A stretch of DNA of 64,000 bases from Sphingomonas arvum (GTDB taxonomy: Bacteria > Pseudomonadota > Alphaproteobacteria > Sphingomonadales > Sphingomonadaceae): assembly GCF_026013565.1 (NCBI RefSeq), contig NZ_JAPDOB010000001.1:868001-932000 (forward strand), in the 5' to 3' direction. The notes beneath the pieces were generated by a model, which was not told where the DNA came from, did not search any database, and was given only the letters and a program-made list of their open reading frames with translations. A program made the translations under genes and the position numbers. This document shows positions 17,401 through 26,662 of the stretch, piece after piece; the stretch's first letter is position 1; every line of letters starts with the position of its first letter.

Positions 17401-17826
17401 GTGAACCTGATCCAGACTATCGAGCGCGAGCAGATCGCTGAACTGACCCAGGCCCGCGCCATTCCGGAATTCCGCGCCGGCGACACGCTGCGCGTCGGCG
17501 TGCGCGTGGTCGAAGGCGACCGCACCCGCGTCCAGAACTACGAGGGCGTGTGCATCGCCCGCTCGAACAAGGGCATCGGGTCTAATTTCACCGTCCGCAA
17601 GATCAGCTTCGGCGAGGGCGTCGAGCGCGTCTTCCCGCTTTATTCGCCGACCATCGAGACCATCGAAGTCGTCCGCCGCGGCGCCGTCCGCCGTGCCAAG
17701 CTCTATTACCTGCGCGGCCGCACCGGTAAGTCGGCCCGCATCGCCGAGCGCCGTGATCCGCGCCGCGAGGCCGGCAAGCAGGCGGCGGCCACCGCCACCC
17801 CGCAGACCGACACCGCCGAGGGCTGA
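17401..17826 (+). CDS. rplS: 50S ribosomal protein L19
   Basis: 141 residues from a GTG start ([15 protein letters not shown]). The core L19 features are [19 protein letters not shown], and [20 protein letters not shown] near residue 75. The C-terminal 25 residues are an extra Lys/Ala/Thr-rich tail. L19 sits at the 30S-50S interface. It is the last gene of the trmD run and is followed by a strong terminator. Confidence 0.97.
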   Translation: MNLIQTIEREQIAELTQARAIPEFRAGDTLRVGVRVVEGDRTRVQNYEGVCIARSNKGIGSNFTVRKISFGEGVERVFPLYSPTIETIEVVRRGAVRRAKLYYLRGRTGKSARIAERRDPRREAGKQAAATATPQTDTAEG

Positions 17827-17855
17827 GCAGCTCACTAATAACGCGATTCTGGAAG

Positions 17856-17884
17856 AGGGCTCGGCCGCTGGCCGGGCCCTTTTT
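17856..17884 (+). terminator. Rho-independent terminator after rplS
   Basis: AGGGCTCGGCC pairs with GGCCGGGCCCT (one wobble) around a GCT loop, followed directly by TTTTT. This is a textbook intrinsic terminator 30 bases downstream of the rplS stop. Confidence 0.93.
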
Positions 17885-17888
17885 CGTG

Positions 17889-20114
17889 TCAGAGCCGCAG
17901 CCGGCTGATCAGCACCGTCGCATCCGGCAGATATTGTGCCCGCGCGAACCGCGGTTGCGCAGCCTTGAGCGGCGCCGCGGCCGCCGGCAGCGCCCAGCGG
18001 GTGCCGACCACTGTCAACTGGACCGGCTCCGGCCCGATCAGCAGTTCAACGATCTGGCCGTCGCAACTGCGCCCGGTGCAGGTTAACGAATAAACGCCGC
18101 TACCTTCCTTTGCGGCCACTGCCCGCACTTGGCCGGGGACTCCCAGCGCTCGCACGTTCGCGTTGGCCGGCGCAGTGATGGAAACACTGTCAGCGCCGTT
18201 CGCCTGTATGCGCAGCTGCACCCGGCGGCCACCGGGCGCTGACGTCGCCTCCACGGCAAGCGCGCGAGCCGGCATTAGGCCGCCAACGGGCGGCGCAGGC
18301 GCGATCCAGCGCTGCCGCCGGCCGAGCGCCTCAACCGTCCCGAGCCGCCAGTCCCCGAAACGCCGCCACGCTGCCGGTAAAGCCTTGCGATCGTTGACTA
18401 CCGACCAGACCGGCTGCCGCTGCGCCGGGTCGACGACATACTGCAGCGTCCATTGCTGCTGCCGGTCCGCCGAGTAGGCGGGGGCCAGCGCCGCGGGCAC
18501 CCAGGCCAGCGCCGCGAAGCCGGCCAGCGCCGCGAGCAGTCGCCCGCGCCGGGCGCCCTCCAGCAACGGCTTGGCCTCGATCAGCCACGGCAGCAGCACC
18601 AGCGCGCCGAAGATCGCGAACAGCCATAGCGGCCCACTGTTCAGCAGGTCCTCCAACAGCCCCAGCATGCCGCCGAGCGTCAGGTACAGGACGATCGCCG
18701 CCAGCACTGCCGCGACGGTCTCCGCCGGCTTCCACCAGCGCGCGGCCAGCAGCCCCAGGGCGAACACGGCAGGCGGCAGGATGAAGTAGATCAGCGCCCC
18801 GCTGGCCAGCGCCGTCAGCCCCGCGCCGAGTGCCACGAACAGCAGCCAGAACCCGGCCCGCAGCCGCCCGATGTCCGTCCGCCGCATGAGTCCGACCAGC
18901 GCCAGCCCGACTGCGATCACCCCGGCATAGACCGCCAGCTCGCTTGCAGCCGGCTGCGCGCGCCAGAACTGACCTTCGCGCAAGGCGCCGACGATGCTCA
19001 GCCCCAGCCACGCCACCGCCGCGCCACCGACCACCGCTACCAGCAGCGCCGGAACGGCCAGCCACGCCCGCCGCCGCACGACTGCTATCAGCAGCACGAT
19101 CCCGAGCCCCGCCGCCGCGACCACGCCGACCCACATCGGCATCGTCACCAACCCGAACGGCGCCATCGTCATGAACAGGATCTCCGATCCGCTGCCACTC
19201 GCCACTGGCGCCGGCCGGCTCGCTAGCCGGCTCGCCACGCTCAGCACCTGATCACCCATGTGCTGCAGCGTCGCCGGGTCCATGCCGGCCAGGTCGTCGC
19301 CGGGCGAGTGGTAGCGCGTCTCGTTACCGATCGGCGCGAAGTTCAGCGTCAGCCAGCGTCGGTCCTCGAACGTGTTGACGTCCGTGTAGTTGGGGATCTG
19401 CTTGTAAGCGCTGACCGCCAGGCTGCTCGCCACTGGCGCGCGCACCGTCTCCGCGAACACTCGGACAGCGGCGGCGTTCGGGACCGACGTTTCGAACATG
19501 TTGACCGGCCCGGTCGTGCCCCGCGCCTCCAGGTTGATCAGGCTGTCCACCTGGCGGTTGAGCGGATCGCCCTCCAGGAACGCTCGCGCGCCGACCAGGC
19601 CCAGCTCTTCACCCTCGTTGAACAGGAAGGTGACTGGTCGCCCCAACGGCCGATCTCTGAGCAGGCTCGCCACCTCCAGCATGGTCGCCACGCCCATGCC
19701 CGCGTCCGACGCACCCGGCCCGACCGGCACACTGTCGTAATGCGAGTTGATGAGGAGGTGCCGCCCGTTCGCAGGCCCGACCGTCACCAGCACGTTGCGT
19801 ACCCGCGCGCAGCTGACGCCCCGCTGCTTGAACAGCCGGTTGCAGGCGAAGCGGTCGTCCACCCGCGGCTGCAGCCCCATGCTGCGCAGTTCCGCCACCA
19901 GCCGGTCGCGGACTTCATCGCTGGCAACGGTGTCCGCCGGATGCGGCCGCTGCTCGCCGAGCACACGCGCCAGTCGGTCCTTTGCCCGCAGTGCGTCGAA
20001 CTCTCCCGCCGCGCTCAATGTCCGCACCGCAGGCGGTGCGCTCAGCCAAGGCGTCGCCGCCATCAGCGCCAGCAGCCCCGCCACCACCAGCACCAGCCAC
20101 AGGCTCTTGCGCAT
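17889..20114 (-). CDS. M28 family metallopeptidase with C-terminal membrane domain
   Basis: 741 residues from the ATG at 20114 (GGGGGAG upstream). An N-terminal membrane segment (residues 4-24) leads to an M28 peptidase domain at about 60-310. Zinc-site motifs are NSHYDSVPVGPGASDAGMG, NEGEELGL and LINLEARG. Residues 340-570 hold about eight transmembrane helices, and a soluble C-terminal region follows (about 590-740). This resembles the vacuolar Pff1-like/FXNA layout of membrane-bound M28 aminopeptidases. The active domain probably faces the periplasm. The substrate is unknown. Confidence 0.88.
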   Translation of the reverse strand: MRKSLWLVLVVAGLLALMAATPWLSAPPAVRTLSAAGEFDALRAKDRLARVLGEQRPHPADTVASDEVRDRLVAELRSMGLQPRVDDRFACNRLFKQRGVSCARVRNVLVTVGPANGRHLLINSHYDSVPVGPGASDAGMGVATMLEVASLLRDRPLGRPVTFLFNEGEELGLVGARAFLEGDPLNRQVDSLINLEARGTTGPVNMFETSVPNAAAVRVFAETVRAPVASSLAVSAYKQIPNYTDVNTFEDRRWLTLNFAPIGNETRYHSPGDDLAGMDPATLQHMGDQVLSVASRLASRPAPVASGSGSEILFMTMAPFGLVTMPMWVGVVAAAGLGIVLLIAVVRRRAWLAVPALLVAVVGGAAVAWLGLSIVGALREGQFWRAQPAASELAVYAGVIAVGLALVGLMRRTDIGRLRAGFWLLFVALGAGLTALASGALIYFILPPAVFALGLLAARWWKPAETVAAVLAAIVLYLTLGGMLGLLEDLLNSGPLWLFAIFGALVLLPWLIEAKPLLEGARRGRLLAALAGFAALAWVPAALAPAYSADRQQQWTLQYVVDPAQRQPVWSVVNDRKALPAAWRRFGDWRLGTVEALGRRQRWIAPAPPVGGLMPARALAVEATSAPGGRRVQLRIQANGADSVSITAPANANVRALGVPGQVRAVAAKEGSGVYSLTCTGRSCDGQIVELLIGPEPVQLTVVGTRWALPAAAAPLKAAQPRFARAQYLPDATVLISRLRL

Positions 20115-20193
20115 CCCTTGTCTCCCCCGTTGCCTAAGCCATATCGCCACCGCCGCCCGGTTGCGATAGGGCGCGCGCACAAGGAGAATCTGG

Positions 20194-21222
20194 ATGGGTT
20201 ACCGGGTCGCCGTCGTCGGAGCGACGGGCAATGTCGGACGCGAGATGCTGCAGATCCTGGCCGAGCGGCAGTTCCCGCTCGACGAGGTGGCGGCGGTCGC
20301 TTCGTCCCGCTCGACCGGCGACGTCATCGATTTCGGCGACTCAGGCGAAACGCTCAAGGTGAAGAACCTCGAGCATTTCGATTTCGCGGGCTACGACATG
20401 GCCCTGTTCGCCATCGGTTCCGAAGGCAGCAAGCTGCACGCGCCCCGCGCCGCGGCGGCGGGCTGCACCGTGATCGACAACTCTTCGCTGTTCCGCATGG
20501 ACCCCGACGTGCCGCTGATCGTGCCGGAGGTGAATGCAGAGGCGATCGCCGGCTATCGCGCCCGCAACATCATCGCCAACCCGAACTGCTCCACCGCGCA
20601 GCTGGTGGTGGCGCTGAAGCCCCTCCACGACGTCGCTCGCATCAAGCGGGTGGTGGTCGCGACCTACCAGTCCGTCTCCGGCGCCGGTAAGTCCGGCATG
20701 GACGAGCTGTTCAACCAGTCGCGCAACATCTTCGTCGGCGATGCTACCGAGCCGCACCACTTCACCAAGCAGATCGCCTTCAACGTCATTCCGCACATCG
20801 ACAGCTTCCTCGACGACGGCTCGACCAAGGAGGAGTGGAAGATGGTGGTCGAGACCAAGAAGATCCTCGATCCGAAGATCAAGGTCACCGCCACCTGCGT
20901 CCGGGTGCCCGTGTTCGTCGGCCACTCCGAAGCCGTGAACGTCGAGTTCGAAGACGAGATCAGCGCGGCTCAGGCGCAAGAAATCCTGCGCGAGGCGCCC
21001 GGCATCATGCTGGTCGATAAGCGCGAGAACGGCGGCTACGTCACGCCCGTTGAATGCGTCGGCGACTATGCCACCTTCGTTTCCCGCGTCCGCGAGGACC
21101 CGACGGTCGACAACGGGCTCAGCTTGTGGGTGGTCAGCGACAACCTCCGCAAGGGCGCAGCGCTGAACGCCGTGCAGATCGCCGAACTGCTCGGCCGCAG
21201 GCATCTGCAGAAGGCGGCCTGA
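20194..21222 (+). CDS. asd: Aspartate-semialdehyde dehydrogenase
   Basis: 342 residues. NADP-binding GATGNVGREM opens the chain, catalytic Cys132 is in NPNCSTAQ, and SGAGKSGMDEL follows. An AAGGAG box precedes the ATG. The enzyme reduces aspartyl phosphate to the semialdehyde for lysine, diaminopimelate, threonine and methionine synthesis, upstream of the DapF step also encoded here. The GFA gene starts 3 bases after its stop. Confidence 0.97.
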   Translation: MGYRVAVVGATGNVGREMLQILAERQFPLDEVAAVASSRSTGDVIDFGDSGETLKVKNLEHFDFAGYDMALFAIGSEGSKLHAPRAAAAGCTVIDNSSLFRMDPDVPLIVPEVNAEAIAGYRARNIIANPNCSTAQLVVALKPLHDVARIKRVVVATYQSVSGAGKSGMDELFNQSRNIFVGDATEPHHFTKQIAFNVIPHIDSFLDDGSTKEEWKMVVETKKILDPKIKVTATCVRVPVFVGHSEAVNVEFEDEISAAQAQEILREAPGIMLVDKRENGGYVTPVECVGDYATFVSRVREDPTVDNGLSLWVVSDNLRKGAALNAVQIAELLGRRHLQKAA

Positions 21223-21224
21223 GC

Positions 21225-21680
21225 ATGGCGGCGGCGCGAACCCTCACCGGCGGCTGCGCTTGCGGCCGCATCCGCTTCACCGCAGACGTGCCCGACGACG
21301 CGCACGCCTACCTCTGCCACTGCCGGATGTGCCAGCGAGCGAGCGGGAACGTCAGCCTGGCCATGGTCGGCCTGCGGCAGGCCGACGTTCGCTGGAGCCA
21401 GGAGCCCGACTGGTACGACAGCTCGCCAATCGCCCAGCGCCCGTTCTGCGCTACCTGCGGCACCTCGCTCGGCTTCCGCTACCGCGAGGGCACGGACAAG
21501 ATGGACCTGACCGTCGCCGCGTTCGACGACCCGTCCGGCTTCAAGCCCAGCAGCCACTTTGGCGCCGAAAGCATCCATCGCGCCTGGCTCAACACCGAAG
21601 GCCTGCCGGAGACCCGCAGCGACGAGTACCAAGCGCTGAACGAGCGGTGGTCCGCGGCCGGGGCCAAGCCGCCGGCCTAG
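21225..21680 (+). CDS. GFA/CENP-V family zinc protein
   Basis: 151 residues. Zinc-binding cysteines are in GGCACGRIRF, CHCRMCQRASG and FCATCGTSLGFRY, the GFA domain pattern. The family was named for glutathione-dependent formaldehyde activation, but most members have no proven reaction. It is probably co-transcribed with asd (2-base gap). Confidence 0.88.
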   Translation: MAAARTLTGGCACGRIRFTADVPDDAHAYLCHCRMCQRASGNVSLAMVGLRQADVRWSQEPDWYDSSPIAQRPFCATCGTSLGFRYREGTDKMDLTVAAFDDPSGFKPSSHFGAESIHRAWLNTEGLPETRSDEYQALNERWSAAGAKPPA

Positions 21681-21837
21681 TTACCGGCACGCCACTGCGC
21701 TCACAAGGTTGTGCTTTGCAACCCTTTGCCAAGCGAACGGTTGGGCTACGTAACGTTCTCGACTAGGTAGCGTGGGGTGCACCGTTTCGCCTTGCTCGTT
21801 TCCGTCTGGGGACCAGTAGAGTTAGCCGGGCAGGCCT

Positions 21838-23034
21838 GTGGCGAGAGTAGTCGAGTACCAAGCGGTTTACCGCTCTACCGTGGAGCGGCGCGAGATCAGC
21901 CGCATTTCCAGCTTCGATGCGCTGCGTGGCATCATGTGCATCGGGATTGCGCTGCTGCACCTAATACCTTGCTTTTTCGACGCCGGCGCCCCTGAGTATC
22001 GTGCGTCGCTCTACCTTGCTTATTTCACCGACATCTTCTTCGTCATGGGTGGCTTCTTTCTTGGGCGGCGCTGGATTGGCGGCCGCCTCGAAGGAACGAC
22101 AGCACGTGACTTCCTGGTTCACCGGTTAAGCCGCCTTTACCCACTCCACCTGGCCACCCTCGCATTCTACCTCTTGATGGGTTCTCTCGTATGGCTCGGC
22201 GTCGTGCAATCGGACGATCCGGAGCGCTACGATACTACCAGCATTCTACCGAACCTCACGCTGACGCACAGCTTTGGCCTGGGGCACCGGTTTGCGTTCA
22301 ATGGGGCCAGTTGGGCCGTCAGTGCGGTGTTCTTCTGCGATCTGCTGGCAGCTGCGCTGCTTTCCGCCCAGCTGATCGGGCGAAGATCGCTGGTTATCAT
22401 TTTCGTGTTAAGCACCATCGTAGCGATGGCGGGCGCGATGCTGTTGGGAGAAGATATTACCCGCCTTCAGTATGCCGAATTTGGGGTGCTGCGGGCCATG
22501 CCATCGTTCCTGTTCGGCCTGCTGCTCGCCATATCGGGTTTGTACGTTCGTTCGCGAGCGCTCGCTGGCGGGCTTTTGATGACCGCACTGTTTCTGGCGT
22601 TTGCCATCGGTGGGCCGTTGACGGGTTTAGCCCGTCTGGCGCTTGTCTACTTCTTCGTGACTGCAGTGCTTGCGGCCGAGACAGCGCAACTTTGGACACC
22701 CTTGAGCTGGCGTCCACTGCAACGCTTGGGGAGCTTCTCCTACGGTGTATACCTGATGCACGGGGTGGTGATCACGCTGGTTGTCAGCTTGCTGCTCAAG
22801 CGCATTCTCGGCGTTGACCCGCTTGCGCTCGGCGCAGATCGCCCACTGCTTGCTCACCTGCTGGTCGCGGCTTGCGTGCTGTGCTCGTTCCTGGCGGCTT
22901 GGATCAGCCTCCGCACCGTCGAACGGTTCGGCGGACAATGGATCCGTGCGGCGCTGCTGTCCCGGCCCTCCGCGCCCCGATTGCAGAACAACCGAGCGCC
23001 TGAGCCCGCCATTGCACAATCGGATTTCGCCTGA
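21838..23034 (+). CDS. Acyltransferase family 3 membrane protein
   Basis: 398 residues from a GTG; a second in-frame GTG lies 14 codons on. About ten membrane segments. The family motif FDALRGIMCIGIALLHL is near residue 25, with the conserved Arg and His, and PLHLATLAFYLL near residue 103. Such enzymes O-acylate exported sugars, lipid A or peptidoglycan. The DNA is visibly less GC-rich at third codon positions than its neighbours, which may reflect transfer or relaxed selection. It is a stand-alone gene with no sugar-pathway neighbours, so the substrate cannot be told. Confidence 0.85.
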   Translation: MARVVEYQAVYRSTVERREISRISSFDALRGIMCIGIALLHLIPCFFDAGAPEYRASLYLAYFTDIFFVMGGFFLGRRWIGGRLEGTTARDFLVHRLSRLYPLHLATLAFYLLMGSLVWLGVVQSDDPERYDTTSILPNLTLTHSFGLGHRFAFNGASWAVSAVFFCDLLAAALLSAQLIGRRSLVIIFVLSTIVAMAGAMLLGEDITRLQYAEFGVLRAMPSFLFGLLLAISGLYVRSRALAGGLLMTALFLAFAIGGPLTGLARLALVYFFVTAVLAAETAQLWTPLSWRPLQRLGSFSYGVYLMHGVVITLVVSLLLKRILGVDPLALGADRPLLAHLLVAACVLCSFLAAWISLRTVERFGGQWIRAALLSRPSAPRLQNNRAPEPAIAQSDFA

Positions 23035-23153
23035 CATGTCTGGTCTCGTGCCCGCCCAGCTCGCCCGCTTCAGCCTTCATTTGCTCTCGTCGGCTGCGGG
23101 GGGATGGGTCAACATCGCGCGGCGTCGAGTCCAAGTTGTCTAATTGAGCGAAC

Positions 23154-23909
23154 GTGAGCGCCACTGAACATCGCTGGACCGCGTCGGACGGCGTCGACCT
23201 CGCCTACTACGAGGTCGGGCAGGGCCGGCCCGTGATCCTGCTCCACGGCCTGTTCTCCGACGCGCACATGAACTGGATCAAGTTCGGCCACGCCGAGCGG
23301 ATCGCTCGTGAGGGCTTCCGCGTGATCACCCCCGACCACCGCGCCCATGGCCGCTCGGGCAAGCCGCACGACCCTGGCGCCTATGGCCCCGGTGTGCTCG
23401 CCCGCGACGTCCGCGAGCTTGTGGGCCACCTCGGCCTCACCGACTTCGATCTTGGCGGGTTTTCGCTCGGCGCACGGACAACCGTGCAAGCAATCGGCGA
23501 GGGGCTGCGGCCGCGCCGCGCCATCCTCGGCGGCATGGGCCTCCAGGGCCTGGCCAACTGGAGGCGGCGGAAGACCTTCTTCCTGGAGGTGATCGACCGC
23601 TTCGACACCCTCCAGCGTGGCGACCCGCACTGGCTCGCTGCGCAGTTCATGAAGAGCCAGAAGGTCGACCGCCAGGCCGCGCGACTGCTGCTCGACAGCT
23701 TCGAGGACGTGTTCATGGACTGGCTCGGTGCGCTGACCATGGCGGTGCTGGTGGTGTGCGGCTTGCAGGACGAGGATAATGGCTCGGCCCGCGAGCTTGC
23801 CGACAAGCTGCCCGACGCCACCCTGGCGATCGTCCCCGGCACCCACATGAGCTCGGTGACGGAACCGGAGCTCGGCGACGCCATCGCAAACTTCTTGACG
23901 GCTCCCTGA
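23154..23909 (+). CDS. Alpha/beta hydrolase
   Basis: 251 residues from a GTG start. Oxyanion-hole region LLHGLFSDAH, nucleophile elbow GFSLG (Ser near residue 104), acid candidate in CGLQDEDNG, catalytic His in PGTHMSSV near residue 230. The HG and PDHRAHGRS blocks are typical of the fold. It is cytoplasmic (no signal). The substrate is unknown; esterase or C-C hydrolase activity is possible. Confidence 0.88.
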   Translation: MSATEHRWTASDGVDLAYYEVGQGRPVILLHGLFSDAHMNWIKFGHAERIAREGFRVITPDHRAHGRSGKPHDPGAYGPGVLARDVRELVGHLGLTDFDLGGFSLGARTTVQAIGEGLRPRRAILGGMGLQGLANWRRRKTFFLEVIDRFDTLQRGDPHWLAAQFMKSQKVDRQAARLLLDSFEDVFMDWLGALTMAVLVVCGLQDEDNGSARELADKLPDATLAIVPGTHMSSVTEPELGDAIANFLTAP

Positions 23910-23961
23910 GGACCCCGCACCCAAGCTACATCCATTCACAACTGCTCAGAGGCGTCGTCCG

Positions 23962-25839
23962 ATGAAATTGGCCGTTTCCACCTCCATCATCGCTTTGACC
24001 TTGGCCGGCTGCATGACGGGCCCGAGCGCCGGATCGCGGATGGTGCGTCCTCAGAATGACGTCATCATTGAGAACGGGCCGGCATCGGCCGAAGGGCAGG
24101 CGCAACCGCGTACCCCGGAAGGTGCGCGCGCCTTCATCGCCGCGGTTGAGAAGGACCTCTACGACCTCAGCGTGATCGGCGGTCGCGCGGCGTGGGTGAA
24201 CGCCACCTACATCAACGACGACACCGACGCGCTCGCCGCCTACTTCGGCACCATCGGCACGGAGAAGGGCGTTCAGTACGCCAAGGAAGCGGCCGAATGG
24301 TCGCGCGTGCCAGGCCTCGATCCGGATACGGCGCGCAAGCTCAACATTCTCCGCGGCGCGCTGGTGCTGGCTGCGCCGAACGGCCAGGCCGCCGAGCTCA
24401 ACACCATCTCGACGCGCCTCCAGTCGACCTACGGCAAGGGCCGCGCGACGCTCGGCGGCAAGGAGATCACCGGCGACGACGCCGAGGAGAAGATGGGCAC
24501 GCTGCGCAATCCGGCGCAGCTCAAGGAAATCTGGACCAGCTGGCACACCAACGTCGGCCGGCCGATGCGGGAAGATTACACCCGCATGGTCTCCATCGCC
24601 AACCAGGGGGCCAAGGAACTCGGCTACGACGACACGGGCGCCATGTGGCGCAGCCAGTATGACATGAGCCCACAGGAATTCTCGGCCATGTACGACCGGC
24701 TGTGGGCGGAGGTACAGCCGCTCTACAACCAGCTTCATTGCTACACGCGCACCAAGCTGAACCAGAAGTACGGCAATGCGGTGCAGCCTGCGTCCGGCCC
24801 GATCCGCGCCGACCTGCTCGGCAACATGTGGGCGCAGGAATGGGGCAATATCTACGACGTGGTCGCGCCCAAGGGTGCCGGCGACATCGGCTATGATCTG
24901 ACGGATCTGCTCGCCGAAAAGAAGTATACGCCCGAGCAGATGGTCCGCACGGGCGAGCGCTTCTACACTTCGCTCGGCTTCCCAGCGCTACCCGCAAGCT
25001 TCTGGCAACGCAGCCAGATCACCCGTCCGCGCGACCGCGAGGTGATCTGCCACGCCTCGGCCTGGGACGTGAACAACGTTGACGACCTGCGCATCAAGAT
25101 GTGCACCAAGGTCAATGCCGACGACTTCGTGACCATTCACCACGAACTCGGCCACAACTTCTACCAGCGGGCGTACAACCAGCAGCCCTACCTGTACCTC
25201 AATGGCGCTAACGACGGCTTCCATGAGGCGATCGGCGACTTCATCGCCCTGTCGGTGACGCCGGAGTATCTCGTCCAGATTGGCCTGCTCGACCGTAACA
25301 AGGTGCCGAGCGCCGACAAGGACACTGGCCTGCTGCTCCGCCAGGCCATGGACAAGGTCGCATTCCTGCCGTTCGGCCTGATGGTCGACAAATGGCGCTG
25401 GGGCGTGTTCGACGGCTCGATCCCGGCCAGCGGCTATGAGGCCGGCTGGAACCAGCTGCGCCAGCAGTACCAGGGCATCACCCCGCCGGTGCAGCGGACC
25501 GAAGCGGACTTCGACCCCGGCGCCAAGTATCACATCCCGGCCAACACGCCCTACGCCCGTTATTTCCTCGCCCGCATCCTGCAGTTCCAGTTCTATAAGG
25601 CGGCCTGCGACATGAGCGGCTGGAAGGGCCCGCTTCACCGCTGCTCCTTCTACGGCAACAAGGAGGTCGGCCAGCGCCTCAATCAGATGCTGACCATGGG
25701 CGCGTCCAAACCGTGGCCCGACGCGCTGCAGGCTTTCACCGGAAGCCGCGAAATGTCGGGCAAGCCAATGCTCGAGTATTTCGCGCCCCTGCAGCGCTGG
25801 TTGGAACAGCAGAACGCCGGGAAGCAGTGCGGCTGGTAA
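23962..25839 (+). CDS. M2 family (angiotensin-converting enzyme-like) metallopeptidase, lipoprotein
   Basis: 625 residues. An N-terminal signal ends in L-A-G-C (Cys at residue 17), so it is a predicted lipoprotein. The peptidase motif is HHELGH with His394, Glu395 and His398, and the third zinc ligand is Glu422 in GFHEAIGDF, the gluzincin M2 arrangement. The closing region (RYFLARILQFQFYKAAC) is also ACE-like. It probably acts as a periplasmic dipeptidyl carboxypeptidase. The next gene starts inside its last codons. Confidence 0.93.
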   Translation: MKLAVSTSIIALTLAGCMTGPSAGSRMVRPQNDVIIENGPASAEGQAQPRTPEGARAFIAAVEKDLYDLSVIGGRAAWVNATYINDDTDALAAYFGTIGTEKGVQYAKEAAEWSRVPGLDPDTARKLNILRGALVLAAPNGQAAELNTISTRLQSTYGKGRATLGGKEITGDDAEEKMGTLRNPAQLKEIWTSWHTNVGRPMREDYTRMVSIANQGAKELGYDDTGAMWRSQYDMSPQEFSAMYDRLWAEVQPLYNQLHCYTRTKLNQKYGNAVQPASGPIRADLLGNMWAQEWGNIYDVVAPKGAGDIGYDLTDLLAEKKYTPEQMVRTGERFYTSLGFPALPASFWQRSQITRPRDREVICHASAWDVNNVDDLRIKMCTKVNADDFVTIHHELGHNFYQRAYNQQPYLYLNGANDGFHEAIGDFIALSVTPEYLVQIGLLDRNKVPSADKDTGLLLRQAMDKVAFLPFGLMVDKWRWGVFDGSIPASGYEAGWNQLRQQYQGITPPVQRTEADFDPGAKYHIPANTPYARYFLARILQFQFYKAACDMSGWKGPLHRCSFYGNKEVGQRLNQMLTMGASKPWPDALQAFTGSREMSGKPMLEYFAPLQRWLEQQNAGKQCGW

Positions 25840-26657
25840 TCGCCGCCGTTCTATCGCTGACTTGGGGCGGAGCAGCCATTGCCGCTCCGCCGCCTCCGGC
25901 CATCTACCCGGCCGACCGCCCGCAGACGCTCGATGGCTATGACGTCGCCGCACTATACCGGTCTTACTGGTCGTGGGCCTTGCGCGGCCGCGGCGATGCA
26001 CTGAAGCGTTCGCTGCGGATCGACGATCAATGGCTCGGCAAGCGTTGGTGGGGCGCTCCCGCCCGCAGCACACTAGCTCATTATGATTTCGGTGCGATCC
26101 GCGAGGATCGCCTTGACCTTTATTGCAACGGCGATCCCGTCAAGGATGAGGCGGCGGGCTCCTGCGCCTACCGCTACCAGTATGCGTTCGTTCCCGACCT
26201 ACTAGCCACCAGCAAGCCGCTCCACGACGCCATCGACGCAAGCTTTCGACCCCAGGAGCTGGTCGCGCTGCTGAAACAACAAGGCTACCGGCGTGACGAA
26301 CCGGACCGGTCGAATGAGAAGCTGTTCGCCCTGTTCGCAAGGCACACCAGCCAGACCAAGCTCTACCTGCCGTTCGTCGAGCGGCACGACACCGGCAGCT
26401 CGACCTGCCCGCAGCTGGCCAAGGCCGTCGCCGGGCTGGGCAAGATCAATCTCGACCTCGCGCCGGCGCCCGCGAACTTCGCGGCCGGCTCCAGCCCGCA
26501 TGGCGCCCTGACGGAAGTCGAAATGGACGCTCGCACAGAGGCAGGCAGGCCCATTACCATCCGAGGTAACACAGCCCTGCATGCCCAGATGCAGCCGCTG
26601 TGGGACGCGGCGGAGGCCTGCTCACCGCCAAGCTACGCAGCCAAGGTGCCTCGGTAG
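25827..26657 (+). CDS. Hypothetical secreted protein
   Basis: 276 residues from a GTG at 25827, overlapping the end of the M2 peptidase gene by 13 bases. The signal peptide is residues 1-20 with cleavage expected after AIAA. The mature protein is hydrophilic with four or more cysteines (YCNGD, SCAYRY, STCPQL, ACSPPS), suggesting periplasmic disulfides. The fold is not recognised. The overlap implies co-translation with the peptidase. Its stop is 5 bases from that of the convergent SDR gene. Confidence 0.65.
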   Translation: MRLVIAAVLSLTWGGAAIAAPPPPAIYPADRPQTLDGYDVAALYRSYWSWALRGRGDALKRSLRIDDQWLGKRWWGAPARSTLAHYDFGAIREDRLDLYCNGDPVKDEAAGSCAYRYQYAFVPDLLATSKPLHDAIDASFRPQELVALLKQQGYRRDEPDRSNEKLFALFARHTSQTKLYLPFVERHDTGSSTCPQLAKAVAGLGKINLDLAPAPANFAAGSSPHGALTEVEMDARTEAGRPITIRGNTALHAQMQPLWDAAEACSPPSYAAKVPR

Positions 26658-26662
26658 GCCGG

